The position numbers were made by a program, and so were the translations under genes. This document shows positions 59,901 through 64,000 of a stretch of 64,000 bases of DNA, one piece after another. The stretch spans positions 109,010,794 through 109,074,793 of the forward strand of contig OY821517.1 of assembly GCA_963682025.1 (NCBI GenBank). The letters run 5' to 3'. The DNA comes from Cordilura impudica. Lineage: Eukaryota > Arthropoda > Insecta > Diptera > Scathophagidae. Numbering within the stretch: the stretch's first letter is position 1; every line of letters starts with the position of its first letter. A model generated the notes under the pieces. It made no database searches and was not told where the DNA came from. It was given only the letters and a program-made list of their open reading frames with translations.

Positions 59901-60338
59901 CCATACCAAAATATATATTGGTTACTGTTCTTTGAACCCGAATGTAGTGAAAAGTTCGACCATCAGCAATAAATTTAGCAAGGGGTCTTCATAGGACGGA
60001 AAGTTTCTTTTGTGTTATTTGTGAGGTACATTTTACCTACACCTTTTCCCATTGCATTTAAGAAAATACCAATTTATTTTCAGAAAGTGTCAATTGCGTT
60101 TGAGAATATATCAATACATTTTTAGAAATCGTGCATCGTATATCAGAAAATATCAATGTTGATATACATCGGATACTGACCGAGTTTTTATATTTTAACG
60201 ACTAATAAACGTGACGTTGTCGCAATACAGATAAAAGACCAAAAATAGATGTAATCACTAGAGAAGCGGATAGTGCGCTCTTTAACTCGGACACTTTAAA
60301 TGAGTTCGCCATTTTCGGAATAAAATTTCTTATGATGG
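56965..60338. other. AT-rich DNA without recognised genes
   Basis: It contains an (AT)n-rich microsatellite near 58685-58735, a CCGAAACCGAAACC repeat near 57078 and a C-run at 58015-58026. Short open frames show no motifs. It could be intergenic or intronic. Confidence 0.5.
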
Positions 60339-60340
60339 TA

Positions 60341-61565
60341 CAGGGTTGGCCAAAAGAAACCAAGGGGTGTAAAAGTTTAATAACTTTTTCGTTTATTAAT
60401 TTTTTTTTTATTTTTTCTTTCAGATTATATACACAAAACTTGGAGAATTTATAATGGAGAGGTTCACAATTGAACAGAGAACCAGAACAATAGAATTTCA
60501 TTATTTAAACCAGAGATCAATTATTTTAATGCAAAGAGCATATCGTCGACATTTTAACGTCAGAATTTCGCCCTCTGAAGCAATGATTCGTTGCTTAGTT
60601 GATCGTCATCACCAACATGGCAGCGTAAGAGATTTGCCTCGAACCGGTAGACTACGTGTAAGTCGCACTGCGGAAAATATTGAACGAGTACAGCAAAGTG
60701 TTAACAAAGCACCAGAAACATCTGCAGAAGGCGTTTTGCTCAGCTAGAAATGTCTCGTACGTCACTACGGCGCATTTTAAAAAAAGATTTACAGTTATAC
60801 CTATATAAGGTGCAATTGGTGCAAGAACTAAAACCCGCAAATCATCGGCAACGCCTAAATTTTGCAGTTAAATTTCAAGAGTTGGCCAGAAATGAAATCA
60901 ACTTTATTAAAAATTTGATTATGGGTGATGAAACTCATTTTCATTTGAATGGCTTTGTTAATAAGCAGAACTGTAGGTTCTGGGGTTCTCAAAATCCAAG
61001 AGCCATTCATCAACGCGAATTGCACCCCACCAGATGTACAGTATGGTGTGGGATCACATCTGAAAATGTCATTGGGCCTTACTTCTTGATGATGAAGATG
61101 GAAGTGCTGTAACCGTAAATGGAGAGCGGTATCGGTTTATGATAGAAAATCTTTTACGTCCTGCTCTTGAAAGCATACCTGGTATGTGGTTTCAGCAGGA
61201 CGGAGCCACTGCCCATACTGCCCGAGACACAATGGCACTTTTAAGTCAAATTTTTGGAGAGCGAATAATTTCCAGGAATTCGGAAATTATTTGGCCGGCG
61301 CGATCGACAAATTTGACAGCACCCGACTATTTTCTTTGGGGTTATTTGAAGGAACGAGTGTATGTGAACAAGCCAGAGACAATCCTTGAACTCAAGGCAA
61401 ATGAAGCTGAAAACGGTGGTCATTTAAGAGACATCATTTTTCATACTTAGTGTAAAAAAATTTGCCTTTTGCATATTATATAATCTGAAAGAAAAAATAA
61501 AAAAAATTAATAAACGAAAAAGTTATTCAACTTTTACACCCCTTGGTTTCTTATGGCCCACTCTG
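60341..61565 (+). mobile_element. DD41D mariner (rosa-like) transposon
   Basis: TA dinucleotides flank it at 60339-60340 and 61566-61567. The left end CAGGGTTGGCC and the inverted right end CAGAGTGGGCC are each followed by AAGAAACCAAGGGGTGTAAA and continue matching for about 88 bases. The transposase relic fills the inside. Length is 1225 bases, typical of mariners, though with long TIRs. Confidence 0.9.
60454..61450 (+). pseudogene. mariner transposase relic, DD41D type
   Basis: This is a cut-and-paste transposase of the IS630-Tc1-mariner superfamily. It starts at ATG 60454 (MERFTIEQRTRTIEFHYLNQ), with helix-turn-helix segments over about 98 residues ending DLPRTGR. A frameshift near 60740 leads to RFAQLEMSRTSLRRILKK. 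The first Asp is in MGDETHFHLNG (60927-60929). A second shift near 61085 leads to ENLLRPALESIPGMWFQQD, whose Asp (61199-61201) is the second. The third is in LTAPDYFLWGYLKE (61325-61327). Exactly 41 residues separate the last two, the spacing of the rosa (DD41D) group. After ILELKAN the text jumps to ENGGHLRDIIFHT, so I infer that roughly 30 residues are deleted there. All three Asp survive but the frame is broken twice. Confidence 0.88.
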
Positions 61566-61567
61566 TA

Positions 61568-62535
61568 TCTATAGAACAGTGTTACACAACCCACAATTCA
61601 ATTCAACCCTATTCGTTTTACCCCATTCAGAGATTGTTAATTAATTTTGGTGGTGCGTGTCATTCATTGTCAGCCTTTTATCCCTAACCTCAAATTATTT
61701 TGGCCTACAATTGAAGAAAAAAGAATGACAAGTATTGCTGTCATCTACGAAGGAGTAGATAGGATTGAAAGTTTGACTAAGAAGTTCATTCAGATAGTAA
61801 AAGTTAAAAAAGAACCTTTGTTGAAACTCAACACGACTTAGAAATATCTAGCGCAACTACTTTACTTTCACCAAAGTTGTGAATGGATCAACTCAAGCAC
61901 TCTGAAAGAAATCTAACAGGTCAGATGTGAGTTGCCCTCCAGATAGTTGAAAAAACGGTAATGAATCCCGCCTTCCATCACCTATGAGAGCTCAGATCAA
62001 ATTGTAAGTGATAATTTTTGAAGTCCGTTTAGTTTTTTTTTTTAAATACGTATGATAGTTTCGAAAATACATTTAGTATTTTCAGAAAATCAATTGATCT
62101 TTTCTGATTATTTCTAAAGATCAATTATTGTTTTCTGAAGTTTAAGAGACACTTTTTGTTTGAAATGTTCTGAAATATAATTGGAAAATATGTAGTGCAA
62201 CTTAGAATCATGACAAATCTCTACGTTTTGGATAGATATTTTTCAAAGCTATTTTTGTAAGTACCTCTTTGCAGTTTTTATCGACTTATACTTTTTATTT
62301 TCAAAAAAGTTTTTGTTAATTCAATTATTTACTTTTTATTATCAAAATCATAATTTCCAATGTTAATTTGGATTTTTAAAATGTTTTTATAACCGGCGAT
62401 TCCCGTTGAACATTGTTTCAACCTAGCTTAATATTTGGAATCTATACAGATAACTTTATATATGCATTTACGTTGTTCATATATTCACATTGAGCATTGA
62501 TTAATGGGTATAATACACATATATAAACAAAATTT
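61568..62535. other. AT-rich spacer
   Basis: A 64-codon open frame at 61647-61841 shows no motif I recognise. No other feature is seen. Confidence 0.45.
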
Positions 62536-62775
62536 TATCGATACATTTGCTATATTCTGGATCCTAGGACCACTTCAGTATAATGGTGTTATTTGTATGG
62601 AGGGTTTTATCTGAACATGCATCGTTTTTCACTGATTTCAAAAGCGATCGTCATATCGGCGATAAAAGCTTCAATAAAATTTGTTCATATTTGAGACCTA
62701 TAGTTTGACTAGCAGGTTTACATGGATATACAGGCAGACGGACAGACGGACAGAGAGACAGAAGTCTCTATTGAT
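62536..62775 (-). mobile_element. HINE-A remnant, inverted
   Basis: 'ttatttgtatggagggtttt', 'tctgaacatgcatcgttttt', 'gataaaagctt', 'gtttacatgga' and a GGACAGACGGACAG tract match HINE-A blocks in reverse order. The ends are lost. Confidence 0.65.
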
Positions 62776-62799
62776 TTAACGTGCGTGCCTATCATGTTC

Positions 62800-63635
62800 A
62801 TTTTACCACACGATGGTATCAGCACTGGGTAGTATGCCATGCGAGATGTGTCTAGTATATTGGATTGGGTCTATCTGAAACCTTTTTGGTCTGTGGTTCG
62901 GAACAATCGGTGGAATGCAACTCCACATTGAACCGTATTCTTCCCGCGATTTTCGGCTACCACAACCACCACAAAACTCCCCGTGGGGGACATTCCCAAA
63001 TAAAGCCATTTAGGGGTTCAACGTTTCCTTGTCGATCATCAATAGTACTTGCAAAAATACATATCCAGCAAAAACCACCAATTACATCTTTTGTCTACTA
63101 CATTTATCCTTACTTATTGTCTCTATCAGGGGCCAGCTGATATCATAAGCGTTGCGAACGTTTTTTCAACCGGTTGCCGACTTGTCTTGGACGCTATATT
63201 GACACGTCTTCAATCCACACTCTTGCTTCCAATGGTCATCTTTGTCAGGAGCACTGACTCATTCATTCAAAGACTCTTTTTCTGTTCATCTACACCTTGG
63301 GACACCTTCTGATATGCCATTTCTCTGGCAGGTTTTGACAACTCCAGTTTTATATTTTTGTTCGTACTGGACAATTCTGTGAATCATCATCGGGCATATA
63401 GCTCACCCATGGTACTAATTTATAGCCTTTGGTGGGGCTTCGTTTCCAAACTGGCCGGTTTGGTTGCTGCCAGTTATCCCGCAGACAGGATAGTATTGGT
63501 AGACTTTAGCCTTTACCATTAGACGTTAGGAATAATCATTAGAATTAACGAGCATACCTAGCGTTTCCCAGGTATACCGCTTGGAGGTGGTTATAGACAC
63601 ATATTGGCTACGGGCTTTACCCTGCCTACACTAAA
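62800..63635. other. GC-balanced unassigned block
   Basis: The base composition is visibly less AT-rich than on either side. Open frames exist on both strands (for example minus 62803-63009 and plus 62865-63140), but none shows a motif I can name. It may be a decayed element or host exonic or UTR sequence. There is no evidence for either. Confidence 0.35.
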
Positions 63636-63815
63636 ACTTTTCATCCGAACATAGAGACAGACAGACATATACGGTGATAGGCACATATATAGCAGAAAGA
63701 AGGACGGACATCGCTAAATCGACTTAGAAAGTGCTACCAAGTTGGTGGGTTTTGGCTAAATATGTTTGGAAGTTAGAAACATCAACACAAGCTCGTTAAT
63801 GAATTAGACAAGTTA
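63636..63815 (-). mobile_element. HINE-A remnant, inverted 5' end
   Basis: 'gaaggacggacatcgctaaa', 'cgacttagaaagtg', 'ttggctaaatatgtttggaa' and 'aacatcaacacaagctc' match the inverted start of HINE-A with many changes. After it, 63816-64000 has no recognised feature. Confidence 0.6.
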
Positions 63816-64000
63816 AACCCAAAAAGTCGAAAAACTTAAATCCCTCCTTGTTTATTTACAACTACTACCATTAATAATTTAACGACTGCCATAATGTTTA
63901 AATACTTTTTTTATCATAGTAGAAATGTGGAGATTGATATGTACTTTATATGATAAGTGCCGCACTTACTTAACCAAACCCGTCCAATTCTAACTCAACA

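Overview
This is non-protein-coding nuclear DNA of an insect, most likely a higher fly (Diptera, Schizophora). It is AT-rich and dense in microsatellites. It carries Helentron/DINE-1-like short elements with (TCCG)n tracts, piggyBac, hAT, Tc1, DD41D mariner, Transib and Helitron relics of the kind found in fly genomes. I found no host gene, exon chain, tRNA, rRNA or CRISPR array. Nearly every coding-like stretch belongs to a transposable element, and almost all are broken. The species cannot be fixed from the sequence alone.

Layout. 1-9977 is a deeply nested stack. A Helentron-like short element (HINE-A) is split by a hAT transposon. The hAT carries a second HINE-A copy and a piggyBac; the piggyBac carries a Helitron; the Helitron carries a small terminal-inverted-repeat (TIR) element with a GC-rich tandem array. 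10140-11740 holds a HINE-A scrap and a piggyBac-like relic. 12036-15385 is a Helitron on the minus strand with a collapsed RepHel gene, followed by HINE-A and a larger related element (HINE-B) placed end to end (15401-19228). 21785-27116 is a composite bounded by inverted ends. It holds a relic gene of an unnamed arthropod repeat family, another HINE-A and a perfect 49-bp inverted repeat. 27391-30520 has a shrunken piggyBac, a 133-bp tandem duplication, a piggyBac deletion derivative and Helitron scraps. 31920-37710 has a degenerate TIR element, a Tc1 relic, HINE-A and another piggyBac relic.

The most notable feature is a Transib-superfamily transposon at 37766-41583. Its ends begin CACAGTGGC/CACTGTGGC, it is flanked by a perfect 5-bp CGTCG target duplication, and it encodes a RAG1-like transposase of about 692 residues interrupted by a single in-frame stop. 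Further right are a second copy of the unnamed repeat gene (45258-46700), a 706-bp Helitron, a 756-bp TIR element, six more HINE-A copies or remnants, a non-LTR retrotransposon tail, a DD41D mariner (60341-61565) and an unexplained GC-balanced block (62800-63640).

No genes work together here in a host pathway. The relationships are those of parasites: autonomous-type relics (RepHel, piggyBac, Transib, mariner), the short derivatives that could have used their enzymes, and insertions into one another that give a relative time order.
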